Positions 1-25,119 are shown, counted from the first letter of the stretch. The stretch is DNA of 47,666 nucleotides from Silene noctiflora (GCA_009801015.1 VHZZ01001585.1:55754-103419), one strand, 5' to 3'. A program made the numbers and translations. Notes: generated by a model from the sequence alone, not told the origin.

Positions 1-665
1 ATGTAAGAGAAAATGAGTAATTTACAAACACGCTGAAATTCAACAACTAATCGATATGATCATCTATTTGATGACAAATACGTTACGTCTGATGGGAAAC
101 AATATGATCTATTTAATCAGCTATACATTCCGCCTGATGGAAAACAATATGAGCTATACAAATATGTTACAACTAATCGATATGATTAACTATACATTTC
201 GTCTGATGGAAAATAATATGATCTATTTGATGACAAATATGTTAAGTACAACAGATTGTAGGATACGAAAAGAATATGAGCTTAAAAAAATTACCTTGAC
301 AGGGAGGCGTAATATATAATTGTGTTTCCAAAACCATTAATTCAGAGGTAAATGTTTCAGTTTCATGCTCCTTCCCATTGATGATGATACAATTGATGTT
401 TNATCCGCCATCGAAGATTCGTCTACCATTGATGGTAAAAANTGATTAAATTCTTATTGAATAAACAGAGATATAATGGTTGATATAATAATTTAAGGAA
501 GAGATGAGATTNATTAACTGGATGATGGAGGAAGATGGNGNAAGTTAGAGAAATATGGAAGCAGTTAGAGAGAGAAGGGGAATTGGATTGGAAATTAGGT
601 TACCTTACTTTGTTTTTTCCTTTTTTTTTGTGTAAAATTAATAGAAAAATGACTAAAATAACCTT
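1..665. other. Intergenic left edge, no gene recognised
   Basis: AT-rich sequence with five single N bases (402, 442, 512, 539, 541). The reading frame at 56-319 comes from a degenerate short repeat and matches no protein family I know. The stretch at 340-600 is purine-rich and looks like decayed repeat or gene remnant; I cannot name it. Confidence 0.5.
45..252. repeat. Degenerate short tandem/interspersed repeat
   Basis: The motif CGTCTGATGGRAAAYAATAT recurs at about 86, 131 and 200, each time followed by a variant of GATCTATTTGATGACAAATA. The phrase AACTAATCGATATGAT also occurs twice (about 48 and 172). Copies are imperfect and spaced unevenly, so this is an old, diverged array. Confidence 0.6.
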
Positions 666-690
666 GGATGTACAATAGCAGTGTACATCC
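666..690. repeat. Short perfect inverted repeat (9-bp arms)
   Basis: GGATGTACA and TGTACATCC flank a 7-base loop, a perfect 9-bp hairpin in AT-rich DNA. It is a Mutator-style or foldback remnant at best; no partner end was identified. Confidence 0.45.
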
Positions 691-815
691 GGTTGTATAG
701 TCCTTGAACTACTATAAACTTGATGATTACAAAATCAAGTTTCTTCCATATTTTATCCACAAAAAATTACTAACCAATATTAGTAGATAAATAAGGCACA
801 GATATATCGTGTAAC

Positions 816-1196
816 ATTGCACCACCACTTACGACTTTATTTGAACATAATTTATTTATGAATGGAACTGATATTCATTTTCTTTTCTTCGTCACAATTA
901 TTTTCTTCGAACATAATAAATTTTGATTATAATATAGTAATAAAATTCATAAAACATTACTAACCAATTATTTTCCTTAAATTAATTTACCTTTGATTAT
1001 AATATCGATAAAAAAAGGAGCATAAAAAGGATGTACCAGCAACATAGTCTAAGCAAGGCCCAAACAGATACATATGGACTGGGCTACACACAACACACCT
1101 ACACCACTTTGGTACTTTAACCCATTTATCAACTAAACAACCTCTAAATTCGAGTGGGCATTGCACCACCACTTTCGACTTTATTTGAGCATAATT
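816..1196. repeat. Pair of 37-bp direct repeats about 344 bp apart
   Basis: Nearly the same 37 bases (starting ATTGCACCACCACTT) are found at 816-852 and 1160-1196, with two differences. Other phrases (ACTAACCAAT, TTTGATTATAATAT) are also shared within the interval. This looks like a local duplication or the remains of a repeated element; I see no coding sequence between them. Confidence 0.55.
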
Positions 1197-1204
1197 AAAC
1201 CCTA

Positions 1205-1500
1205 TAAAATTGACCCAGCCGAAACAACCAAAGTCAAGACCCGAGCCTGATCCGTGCCCGATCCGACACCCAAACTCGAGATTGACCCAAACCCGAATGG
1301 ACCTGAACCGAATGTTTATCCATTACATTTTGATTATTATTTTTAAATAACTTGATTATAATTGACCCGAAAATGACCGAATCCAAAATAACCTCATCCT
1401 GAGCCTGATCCAAAGCCCGCCACTCAGAATTTACACGATCCGAACTAACTCGACCCAAATTCAACTCAGTTAACCTATTTACCATGTCTAAACCCAATTT
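1205..1500. repeat. Dispersed GACCCGA-rich element, copy 1
   Basis: Low-complexity sequence built from variants of GACCCGA and CCTGATCC with an AT-rich middle. A related copy lies at about 44904-45170: both have GTCAAGACCCGAG near one side and GACCCGAAAATGACC after the AT-rich centre. This is a non-coding dispersed repeat immediately upstream of GCN5. Ends and target-site duplication could not be set. Confidence 0.55.
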
Positions 1501-1709
1501 ATTCAACTATCGTTTCACCCAATACAACCTGATTCGAACTCGATCCGTTCTACAAGCTCCGGTACCTCTATATCCTCAACATCTTACTTGAACTGTCGAA
1601 CACAATCTGTTCTGTTCGTGCTCGTGCGGTCTTACCTTTATATCCTCGACCGCTAAAAACACATCGTTGAACCGAAACGGTTTACAGGCTCGATTTCATT
1701 AAACCAGTA

Positions 1710-10573
<8,864 letters not shown>

Positions 10574-12540
10574 TATTCTGGCTTTTCTGCATTCATGTGT
10601 ACAAATACAAAGTTTCAGGTAATTAGAGGTCGTTAGAAGAGATTGATGCATTTCGTCATCATATAGTAGAAATTAAAGTTGGTTAAGTTAATAAGTTAAC
10701 AAGTAGTTCTAAGTGAAATCTAGAGAACATGAATTTGTGTTTCGTGTTGTACTTTCCGATTCTTAATTGATAGTAATGTATTGCCTTGTAGTCACATTGG
10801 CAGCTCGAATTGCTTGTAAGTTGTAACTGGATTTGTAATATTTTGCTTGTTCTACAGCCACATTTTACCTTCTCCATTTTTTAATGTTGGAAAATGGAAT
10901 ACTGGTCAGGAAGTGACAATGTATCTTATCATCGAGTCAGTTCAAGTACGACTTAGGAGCAGTGTGGATCCAGGTCGTTTTGCCTATTGTGATTATATGT
11001 TGGTTCGTTTTGGGTCATAGTTGCTAAATCATTATCGTTTAAAGTCATTTTAAGATCAGGTCGATTTCAAAATTGAAAAAAATTATTTGTGATTTACGGT
11101 ATAGGATTTAGCCATTTTGGTAGAATGAGCAAGAATTAGCATTATTGGCAGTTGCCGTATCATGGCATTAGGTATGTTTTCATATTCTATCCCATGACTT
11201 GGTGAGCCGTGTCACATACGGAGTAAAAGTTTTACATTATCTTATGTATTTGTAATATTATTGCTTAAAAGTTTTACATTATCTACTGTTGTGCGTTTTC
11301 CCTGAATGTAAAAGTCAGAAAGACTCGTAAAAGGATATTGGAGTGGAGTATATACTATCGAGTATTGACCCGTCTCTCCTTCAAAGATGAAACCTTTGCT
11401 AAATTATTAGATTAAAAAACAATTGCAAAATTAATGTCGACCTAATCAACTAGACAGTATTTCGTACGCACCAAACTAATATTGGTTCCTGTTTGAGACG
11501 GTATTGTACATGAGATTAACTTGCGTTTCCCCTATATTAATACCGAGTTAATCTTTTCTATAGCTGATTAGTAATATGAATATTTTGTAGGATTACTAGG
11601 GCGATAAAGCTCTCCCTCATGAATTTTAACAGTAAACTGATATTGAAATTAAATCGAAGTAGGTGACAAAATTGACCTTGTTTATTTTTAGAAGATAAAA
11701 AAGCAAGACACAAAGTCTATCCAATTCCAACAATATGTATAATCCAAGTTGGTTGTGTTTGTCAAACTTATTAAATCATTTGTTTATAAAAATGTCCAGA
11801 TTAATGATGATTTGGACTACCATTTTGTAACAAGATAATCTTAAACTAAACCCCCATTTATTTAATAATTAACACGCTTACACAATATAATAATAATAAT
11901 AATAATAATACTCCTCCTAATCCTAATTCCTCAAATTCCATCTCTTTCATCCCCTCATTTATTTATCACTAAGTCTCTCATAAATCCATCGCAACCATAA
12001 AACAAATCCAAAAATAGATTTTCGGCACAGGTTAAAACCTCTAGAGTGGTAAATAAATCTATGATGAAGTTTTCTAAATATTGTATTACAAAGTTTTCTA
12101 AATACTGTTTTGTATTACAATCATTTTCGCATTTTAAATTTTCTTTTGGTAATGAGGTGTAAAGTCAGCTCAATATAAAAATAGTGAAATTCAAACTCGT
12201 CACCTATCATCACAATAGCTCGGTCTTAATCATTAGGCTAAGACATCATCAATAACGCATTTTAAATTTTACTTACAAATATCACTTTATATTATTCATC
12301 TATTCCGTACCATTTACTACTAAACGTCACCAACTATCTTAACACATCTAACACCGACTATTCCTCGTTACTTATTTATATATCCGTTTCACGCTCACAA
12401 TCATCTCAAATAAAAGGCGTGTATTTTATTCCACTATTTCTGATTATAACAAAGAGTTAATTGCAACATTTCACAACCAACTCTCCTTTTAAACATTATT
12501 TTAACCGATTATAAGACGTAACAAACGGGAATTTATGTTA
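10574..12540. other. Intergenic, GCN5 3' region to bHLH promoter
   Basis: No coding sequence recognised. It holds the presumed GCN5 3' untranslated region, an ATA trinucleotide run at about 11886-11912, and at 12150-12245 a dispersed repeat fragment (AACTCGTCACCTATCATCAC type) common in plant DNA. From about 12250 the sequence turns C-rich on the + strand toward the bHLH leader. Confidence 0.6.
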
Positions 12541-12705
12541 TTTATATACACATAAATACACTCATCAAAAGCCACAATTCTTTACATTCTCTTCCCTTCC
12601 TTTCCTCTCTCTTGACGCGTTTACACCCATCAAAAACCTCCATTAAAAACCTTCACTTTTTCCCTAAAAAACAACCTATTTCTCACCTTTTCTTCTCCTT
12701 CATCA
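12541..12705 (+). promoter_or_regulatory. Likely core promoter and leader of the bHLH gene
   Basis: TTTATATACA at 12541-12550 is a plausible TATA box. It is followed by a pyrimidine-rich CT leader (about 12580-12700), common in plant 5' untranslated regions, ending at the ATG in CATCAATGGC. Transcription start is inferred. Confidence 0.5.
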
Positions 12706-15700
12706 ATGGCGAACAACCCAGGTGAAGCACCCAACCAAGACTTTCTCGAACAACTCCTAGAGATGCAGACTTACGCCGCTGCTGCTGCGGCTGCAGCAGC
12801 AGCCGCAGGCGGTGGCGTAAGCGAGTCGGGTTTGGCGGGAAATGAAATGAATTTGGCGGGAAATAACAACATGCTTCTTCAGCTTAGCTCACCTGGTATT
12901 GGTGGGTGTTATCCGAGTCAATCCGTTTACCCACTTGGGTTGAGCTTGGATCCGGGTCCGGGTCCTGGGTCGGGTCATAAAGCCGGGTTTTTGAAGCATG
13001 ATGAGTGTGGGCCCAGTAGTGTTAAGAGGTTTCGTGATGATCTTGTTGATGTTGCTAATTCTGCCCCTAAGACTGTATGCATTTCTTTTCGTAATTATTT
13101 TTCTTACTCCGTTTCAGTCATTTGTTTACCTTTAATTAAAATAATTCTTGCAGAGAATATTCTTGTTATTTTTTTTGTTGGGTATGAAATGTTGTAATTT
13201 TAGCTGAAGTGGAAATTATTGTTGTTGGTTTTTGTTAATTACTGTGTTAGTAAATTGAACTTATGCTTTTTTTTTGGTGTAATGGGAGCGATTAGGGTAA
13301 ATATGATGTTGATGGAATTGAACTCAGGTCATCAGTATTAACTAGTAGGCTAGTACCGCCACGTGACTTTATCGGTTAAGCTAGTTGACAAGTGAAATTA
13401 TGGCTTATGTTTCTTGAAGCTGGTAGTGAAAATGTAAGAAGGATAAATGATAGGTTAACAATGATGTTTGGTAATTGTTTTACTGTGGGTTTTTACCCTT
13501 TTTGGTAATTTGTTGTGGGTTTGGAAATTGGTTGGTAATTAGTGTTTTAATGATGAATTGTAGTGGGGAAAGTGTGTTGATTGGGAATGATAGTGGATTA
13601 GAGGGTAAAAAATTTGTGGCAAGATTGGTTGTGGGTTTTGCATGATGCATCAAAGTTGGTTTCTTGTGATTGATTTGGTGAAAATGTTGTCAGGTTTACC
13701 ATGGACAACCAATGCAGAATCCTGTTCCTGCAGTTCCGCATCAACCTTCTGTTCGGCCCAGAGTGAGAGCGAGGCGAGGTCAGGCTACTGATCCACACAG
13801 CATTGCTGAGAGGGTATGTCTTGATTGGTTCAAAGTTTAATGAATAAGTATAACTTGCGTAAATTGTCTCTCCTGGATTAGTATCGTTTTTTTTACTGTT
13901 GATTAATGTGATGCTAATATCTTCTGTAAATCAGTTGGGTTTCAAAGTTTCAGTTGTTATACATATTGGCTTCTTGTTTACGACTCTTCCTGCTTTATAT
14001 TTTTCGCTATGTTTGGTTTAGTGGGTTTTTTTAGTCAAGTGAAAGCTAAGTACTCGCTATTCATTGGCAGTTTGGTACATCTTTTTTATTGTGAAATCGC
14101 ACTCGTTTGATGTAGTTTTCTTTATCATGGGTCGCAAAATACCAGACATATACCAATCTCATCTACCCCACTATTTGTTAGAGCCTTCAATGTACCAGGA
14201 TAATGTCGTTGTTGTTGGGTTTAAACGGGAAAATAGAGTACTGCTTCTTGTGTGTTTATATCATCTTGTTTTGTGTGTGAGCAGTTACGCAGAGAGAGAA
14301 TTGCTGAAAGAATCAGGGCATTGCAAGAGCTTGTTCCGAGTGTCAACAAGGTTAGCCCGTCTTATCTCTTTCTGCAGTGTGAATTTGTGAAATCATCAGT
14401 CATTTCTGTTTGCTTATATTTCTTTTTCACAACATCCAATAGTTTTAGGCCATCGTCCTTGCATCTTTACATACGGTTCTATGTATTTGCAGACTGATAG
14501 AGCTGCCATGCTCGATGAAATCGTGGACTATGTAAAGTTCTTGAGGCTGCAAGTCAAGGTAAATGTCTTTTACTATCACAGTTGCAGAAGTTGGTAAATC
14601 GTGGATTAACTTCTCGATAAAAAAAAACATTATTGATTATCACTTTCATCACGAGTTTTATGACCCAATCGGAAGTTTTTCATTAATTGTCAGATTTCCT
14701 AATAAGTAACCTGAGATGATTTCACATAATGATTTTGTTATTTTTGAAGCTGACACATGGACCACTAACCCTAATTGTTAATCAAATGAGTCCTATACTC
14801 TTATTATCTTTAATCATTTCCCATTATGGCTTCATTATACAGATGTCTCTAAACCTTACATTGGATCCTCAATAATGAATTCCTATATCTAGGTACTTCA
14901 TTAAATAAAGACGACCAATCCGACGACAATTATTATGCTGCTATAGACTATTATACTTTCCATTATACAACTACATCCTTACATTCTTTGCTTTAGGGAG
15001 AAGTTTGTTCCATAATTTATTAGCCTAGCTAGTGTTTTTTTCGTTTGCACCATCTGTTTTAGTCTGTATTCAAGCTAGGTAGAATTATAGGGGTGGCAAA
15101 ATTTTCCGTCTGTTCTTTAGTCGTACTTGATATCTTTTGTTAAACTAATGTTCAGAGCCTCAGAGGTGCCTAGCTAGTGGTTTTGTTAATGCGCTTGAAT
15201 TGTTTTCTCATAGCCAAATTATTTAATCGCCAGGTTCTAAGCATGAGCAGATTGGGTGGGGCTGGTGCAGTGGTGCCGCTTGTTACAGACATGCCGATAT
15301 CATCTGTCGAGGTAAACAAATGATTTGAAGAGACTAATAAATGACTATCACGAGATCACTACACTTTAGAATTTGAAATCTCATACTTATATGTTAGTAA
15401 CTTTTTTAATTTTGTCGGTGAACGTTTCGTTAGTGACCTTTCAACATAAATGGGATGGAGGGGGCATCATTTTATCAGCAACCGTGACCTTTTTACTTAG
15501 TGACCCCATTTACATTTGACGATTTCAGCTTCAATTTGACCTGTTCTCACGGTATGTTATTATCGTATCGTCTCACCGGAGACAAAGACTTGATTAAAGA
15601 CCAATTCATATGTTGTGACCTGTAACTATGAAAGTTGGAAGTTTACACAAAATGCAGTAATTCTGACAGTTAAATGTCTTCAATTTGAACTCAACCTTTC

Positions 15701-15960
15701 AATTTATACTTCTTATGCCCATGCAACAGGAAGAAGGCGGGGAAGGCGGGCAAGGTCAACCAGTATGGGAAAAATGGTCAAACGACGGAACAGAAAGACA
15801 AGTAGCAAAACTCATGGAAGAAAATGTAGGAGCAGCAATGCAATTCCTACAATCAAAAGCCCTATGCATAATGCCCATCTCACTCGCATCAGCAATCTAC
15901 CACACACAGCCACCAGACACAGCTTCACTCGTCAAACCCGAGTCAAACCCACCATCCTAA
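12706..15960 (+). CDS. UNE12: UNE12/bHLH59-type bHLH transcription factor, 6 exons
   Basis: A nuclear, DNA-binding basic helix-loop-helix factor; the Arabidopsis relative UNE12 is named for a fertilisation defect. Exons: 12706-13074, 13694-13813, 14285-14350, 14493-14558, 15234-15311, 15730-15960, giving 309 residues. The N-terminus has a 12-residue alanine tract (about 25-36), then Gly/Pro-rich sequence. The basic region begins [17 protein letters not shown], with the His-Glu-Arg triad at about 158, 162 and 166 that contacts E-box/G-box DNA. Helix 1, loop and helix 2 follow ([20 protein letters not shown]). Family-specific C-terminal motifs are [13 protein letters not shown] and [20 protein letters not shown]. 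The two short 66-bp exons match the usual subdivision of this bHLH subfamily. Start chosen because it gives the conserved [10 protein letters not shown] opening. The specific orthologue could also be a close paralogue such as bHLH7. Confidence 0.93.
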
Positions 15961-16485
15961 ATAAAAAAAAAAAACCTAATTAAGTAGTAGTCACTCACAT
16001 TAATCCTTAATCTCCCAAAACTGCTCGCAACCCACTAATCCAATTATCGGCCCCTCCGACGTCTCACTCTGATGTCACTATCCAAGTTGAAGGCATGAAA
16101 CAAGAAATGGTGGCTTACTTTGTTGAACTTTTGGCTGAATGTCATGCCTAAAAAGGATGGGAAGGTATACTCCTAACAAAAGTCTTTATTGAGCTCAAAT
16201 AAAGGCAACAAGAAGAGGGGAATTGTCAAAGCTTTCACTTTTTTTAAGTTTAATTTTTTTTCTAAGTATTGAATCATGTAGCAAGTAGTGGTGTATGACA
16301 AAAGCACTTTATGTAATATTGGTAGTGCGGGGTTGTCAATTTTTACTTGTTTGCACTCTTTTTCTTAGTGCGTTGTGGGACCTTCTTTAAAGGATTGGGT
16401 GAGTACTCAGAACGTTTTTTTTTTTTTTTTTTTTTTTTTTGCTAAAATTATTATCCACTCGTTTTCAATGCGGTATAAAATTTAA
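15961..16485. other. 3' flank of the bHLH gene with a T tract
   Basis: Non-coding, containing the presumed 3' untranslated region. An A run follows the stop at once (15962-15973), and a 26-base T tract lies at 16415-16440. Confidence 0.6.
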
Positions 16486-16969
16486 GAGATATTCTATGGT
16501 GTACTCCGAGTTTTTCGATTTTCTATATTATACCTCTCCATTTTTGAAATTATATGATATACCTCTAAACTCTATACATTAGTCTATATAGTAACCTACT
16601 AAATCGTCTATTTATTAGTTTGTCGAATTACTGGCAAACTACCATTAACCCACCAAATAGTATACGAATTTAACTCAAATTCATTAAATCGACATTATTA
16701 TTTCATGCTTCATAACAGAGGTTTTTAATAGTAGTTTGTGCTTATTAAAAGTGATTTGTGATGTTTCTCGTATAAAATGGTGATACAACATTAATAAGTC
16801 AAAATAAAGATCAAATTACGGTTGTTTTATAATGATAAAGTTAATGGAGATTTGAAAGAGGTTATGATGGAGAATAAGTAAGAAGTTTAGGGTACACCAT
16901 ACAATTTCAAAAATGTAGGGGTACAATATAGAAAACCGAAAAACACAGAAGTACACTGTAGAATATCCC
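16486..16969. mobile_element. Mutator-like MITE with long terminal inverted repeats
   Basis: The 484-bp element begins GAGATATTCTATGGTGTACT and ends in the near-complement (AGTACACTGTAGAATATCCC). The terminal inverted repeats extend about 100 bp each at roughly 80% identity. Perfect 9-bp duplications AAAATTTAA flank it (16477-16485 and 16970-16978). Long inverted repeats with a 9-bp duplication are diagnostic of Mutator-like elements. No transposase is present. Confidence 0.92.
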
Positions 16970-16978
16970 AAAATTTAA

Positions 16979-17504
16979 TTATCGGTACAATTACTCTTAT
17001 TATATGATATACTCGTAAGGTCGTAATAGTAAATGGTACTTGAAACTTGAAAGTGGTAGTTCAAGTGAAATCAACTAATTGATGGTTTTACGTCGGTCTT
17101 TATAGTGGATAGTGGAGATGGCCTGCATTCGAAAATTCAAAAGTAGGCTCTCAATAGCTTCTCACAGGGGTACTTCGTCGTCTTGTTTAATATGGAGTAC
17201 TCGGCCCAATTCTTTACTAGATATATATTTGGAGTACCACAATATCAGAAGTTGTATCTTAATTGAAGACTAACAAATATTTCGTGCTCAATTTATGAGG
17301 ACAAAAAAATAAAAAAATAAAAAAGACTTACGTTTCACAGTTGTCTCAAATTGGTAAAATTTCACCCGTATGTCGACAGGGTAAAGACCTATTTGACAGT
17401 AATATAAGAAGTGCGGCAGGCAATTCAGGACAGCATCATTACCAGTCACTGTAGACTTGTAGTCAGTCATACACAGCATTATTTGAATTGCAAAGTAGCT
17501 CACA
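16979..17504. other. Intergenic between bHLH gene and complex I gene
   Basis: AT-rich DNA with the 3' untranslated region of the minus-strand complex I gene at its right side. No gene or clear transposon end seen. Confidence 0.5.
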
Positions 17505-21557
<4,053 letters not shown>

Positions 21558-21751
21558 TTTGCGGGAGAGGGGAGAGAAAGCTTGGAGAAGGAAAGTGAGG
21601 TTCGACAATGGCGGATTTTGGAAGAGAGAGAAACAATGGAGGTCAGTCAAATCAATCGGAGTTTTGTACTTTTGTTTAGCTAGTGACGAGGCTACTGTGT
21701 CATCCACAAGACCAGCAAGGTTTGGGCCATTGAGGAATGAGGTATGGATTA

Positions 21752-21804
21752 GACCGGATTAGATTACGGGTTAACGACCGGATTAGATTACGGGTTAACG
21801 ACCG
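21752..21804. repeat. 24-bp tandem repeat upstream of the complex I gene
   Basis: A 24-bp unit (starting GACCGGATTAGATTACGGG) occurs twice exactly, at 21752-21775 and 21776-21799, followed by GACCG of a third. It lies about 195 bp upstream of the start codon, in the likely promoter. Confidence 0.85.
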
Positions 21805-22287
21805 TATTAAAAACGTAACGGATACCTAAAAAAGTTGAACTAAATTAAAGTGAACTTAATGGAGTGAATTAATTTAAACTGAATTAAGGGTTAATTTGTG
21901 AAGAGTTGATAAGAACTGAACTGAAGTGGACTGAAAAATTTGAACTGAATAAAGCTGATTTGAACTGAAATAAGTTAATCCAAAAGAACAGGGCCTTATA
22001 GAAATAGATATCATTACTTGAACTAACGGGGTGTTTTGTTGGGAGGTTTGGAATGAAATGGATTCTTGTCATTCTAGTGTTTGGTTGGGTATTTTGGAGT
22101 TTGATTTTATGTCCACCTCAACCCCTTGGAATATCATACTCTCCCCCTCCCCCCATGGATTCAAAATGCATTCCTATTTGTTTATTTCACTAATGAACCA
22201 AACATGTTTTGAAAGGTATAAAATTAGAACCTAATACTTCTATGGTTTCTCATCCCAATCCATTTCATTCATAAGCAGTGAACCAAA
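21805..22287. repeat. GTTCAG-type dispersed repeat and flank
   Basis: From about 21830 to 21997 the sequence is made of variants of GAACTGAA and AGTTGAACT and ends CCAAAAGAACAGGGCC. The same repeat type in reverse orientation occupies about 44715-44895 and 45173-45290. From 22020 to 22287 I see a low-complexity stretch with a CCCCCTCCCCCC run and no gene. Confidence 0.55.
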
Positions 22288-22292
22288 CGACC

Positions 22293-23588
22293 TGATGTGT
22301 CTAATATTTATATGGTTTTACCTCCTAAATTAGCTCGTTTTACATGTTATTTGCACTATTATTAGTGTTTTATTGAGCTAATATATGTGTTCTATATATA
22401 TTGCTTGTGTTTAGTATGTTTTGTAGGAAATGTAGCTTTTAGTAGCTATTTTCCGTCAAATGTGCAAGTATCGAGTTTATGAGGCTAAGTGGAAGCTAAG
22501 ATGGATCATGCAAGCAAAACAAAGTGGATTGATGTAAAAATGTGGAAGTAAATGGCCCAAATGCAAAATCATATACCAACAAATGGCAAATGTAAACAAT
22601 TGAGAAATAAAGCCCAAAGAGAAAGTCCAATTAATCATATGATGTCAATAGGATTCCACAAAAATGCATTAAAACGGACAATTAAGGGTGTTTTAAGACA
22701 AAACATATGATCCCAAGTGCATTAACTCAAGCAATAAAGTCCGAAAATGAGAAATCACACGACCCCGATCGGGGTGGCTTGTCCCCGATCAGGGGATGAC
22801 TTGCTTTGGATGCTTTGAATTTCTTACGTTTTGGCTTTCAAACTATAATATAAGGAGGGCTTAGCCTCGACATCTCTACACCTCTCTACACCTTTATACT
22901 TCATTTTTCTTTCCAATTTTTAGTCATTAGATTAGCTTAGAATAGTTTAGCTTCTTTAGTTATTATAAGCAATTCCTTTAGCAATTTCAAGTTATATTCA
23001 AGTTATATTTCAAGTTATAATAGTTTTCATTTCCAAGTTCTATTTTCATTGTTAAGGTAATTTCATTTCTATTATTACTTTTGTTATTCTTTTGTCATTT
23101 CCATTACTAGTTAGTATGTTCATGTTTATTATATCATTTCTCATTAGTTTAGTTTTCATTATGCAAGAATAGTTCATTTTGTTTAGAGATTAGGGGAGTC
23201 ATGCATGAGTAGCATTTGTAATGGTTGAAATAGGATGATTTAACATCGATTCTTTGTTTCTATAACATGCTTGCTTTGTTTTGTTAATCTTTGGTAATTG
23301 ATCACTATCTTATATTAAATTTGTTAATTCACTTTTATAAGTCGAGAGACACGAAAATGAATTAGACTAAGCATATTTTAGTAGATTGACTTAGCTATAG
23401 TGAGAGCTCGTTAGGACCCGTTCTATGGTTGACAATAATGCCGAGAGGTGGTTGTCTTTAAGCCTAAACAATTAACAATATTATCTAATCCAAGTTTGAC
23501 ATGAGCATTTAGATATCACGACCGCCTATTACTACATTCATGTACTACTAGGGTATTTATCTTTGATTAGGTGTGCGACCGCCTATCA
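22293..23588 (+). mobile_element. Second solo LTR, related to the GCN5 intronic one
   Basis: A 1296-bp non-coding block begins TGATGTGTCTAATATTTATA and ends CGCCTATCA. Flanking 5-mers CGACC (22288-22292) and CGATC (23589-23593) differ at one base. Its start matches the minus-strand start of the first LTR (TGATGAGTCATATTTATATA) and its end resembles it too (ATTAGGTG, then ACGAC or GCGAC, then a terminus ending TATCA). A TATA box (about 22843-22852) is followed by GCTTAGCCTCGACATCTCTA, presumably the transcript start. No internal retrotransposon domain lies on either side, so it is a solo LTR. Confidence 0.8.
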
Positions 23589-23593
23589 CGATC

Positions 23594-25119
23594 CCTAAAT
23601 TTTGTTACTCCCTTCGTCGCGGACCCTAATCATTTGTTTATGTATTTCATTTTAGAGTGCGTCATCCATTTATTTTTTACGGTGTTATTTATAATGGAAA
23701 ACTAAAACTATGAAAGGTGTATTTTTATGAAATCTATATTTTTTTACCATAAAATTAAGGATTTCATTTTATAAATTTTCTTCAATTATTTTAATGAAAT
23801 TTTTGTCACAAAGTTAATGATAAGTATATGTCAAGTTGTTCTCTAAATTTATAAGTATTGCCTTTAATGAAAAATTTACCAACTTATAGTTTATAGTTTA
23901 ACATCGATTTTATTTTATTTTAATGAAAAATCATAATTTTGAATATAATTATAAAATTAAAGTTTAATTAAAAGATTATAATTTAATGAAAAGATAATAG
24001 TTTTAAAAAATAAAGTTTTATTTGTTTTTTTATTTAGATAGAAAACATTTGAAGGGAACAGTAAGAAGATTATGAGATAAAATCATAAGAAAATGATTAT
24101 GACATATAAATAAAAAGAGGATTATGAGATCAATTAATGAGAGCGGGACCACTATTAGAGGGTGAATATTTAGGGGGAAACTTGAGCGGAAAATATTATA
24201 GCTTTGTTAATTTTTTAGTATATAGAGAATTTCACTTTAGAGTGCGTCATCCATTTATTTTCCTTTTTTTTATAGTATGAAAATTTCATTTATGAATAAT
24301 TTGATTATACACATCTATTATGATTCTTTTTGTCATTCACTAACACCATCACAAATGGCAGAAAGATGAAGTACTATTTATCACGTATAATATCATTGTA
24401 TATGTCATTTTGAAAATTAAGATAGTGGCCGATCTTAATTTTTAGTCGTTCCTTTGGATTTAGAATCTAGTGTGTTTTTTTTTGTAAGTTTTTACTCATT
24501 CCCTATATGGATGAATAAAATGGTACTTTTTTAAAAAAAAGAAAAAAAAAGTTTACATTAGTGTGTCACATGGATTTGATACTACAACTCCACAAGTCAT
24601 GTTCGTGTCAACAATGGTGGAGTCGAGATACTAGTCACATTTAATAGGCTTCCATTTGATTAGTAGGTCAAATTTTCCGTAAAATAAAATGCTTATTTAA
24701 ATAAGTTTGTGTTCATCCTAGTCTGTAGTAAAAACAAATTTATTATGTTTATCCTAATCTACAGTAGTTGTGTTGTGATTATGTCAACAAGTTGATAGGA
24801 GGATTGAATCAGCGGTAACGCTCGCCTCCGCTGACTGATGAAAAAATTCGAGTTTTTAGTAGAAAATTTCCAAAAAATTTCAAATTTACCTTAAATTATT
24901 ACCCGTTCACCCCTACTAATATTTTTCTCCCTCATTGTGTTCAATTACTAGCTCTGCCACTGAATTGAATAGTAAGTTGAACTTACAATTTTTAATAACA
25001 ACCTCCCTAATAGTAATATCTGTGTAATAAGTATATAGTACATGTGGACTATGGAACCCACTGTGCTAAAGTTGTTGTCCAATTGACCAATTCTATGCTC
25101 TTACAATCAACGATACACT
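23594..25119. other. AT-rich intergenic region with Stowaway-like and other remnants
   Basis: At about 23616 ACTCCCTTCGTCGCGGACCC followed by ATCATTTGTTTATG resembles a Stowaway MITE end. A perfect 26-bp direct repeat (23651-23676 and 24236-24261, core AGAGTGCGTCATCCATTT) brackets a very AT-rich block. Near 24950-24963 TAGCTCTGCCACTG is a typical terminal sequence of another plant transposon class, but no matching end was found. No gene. Confidence 0.5.

Noticed and set aside
56-319. 87-residue open frame with repeated TFRLMENN
   Set aside because: It is the translation of a degenerate DNA repeat, has no family resemblance and no supporting promoter or exon structure.
13290-13385. Possible SINE with tRNA-like B box (TTGAACTCAGGTCATCAG)
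   Set aside because: No A box at the right distance, no poly(A) end and no target duplication seen; similar fragments at 12190 and 34830 are equally incomplete.
22020-22235. Frame with MFCWEVWNEMDSCHSSVWLG
   Set aside because: Lies in low-complexity DNA just before the solo LTR, with no homologous family recognised.
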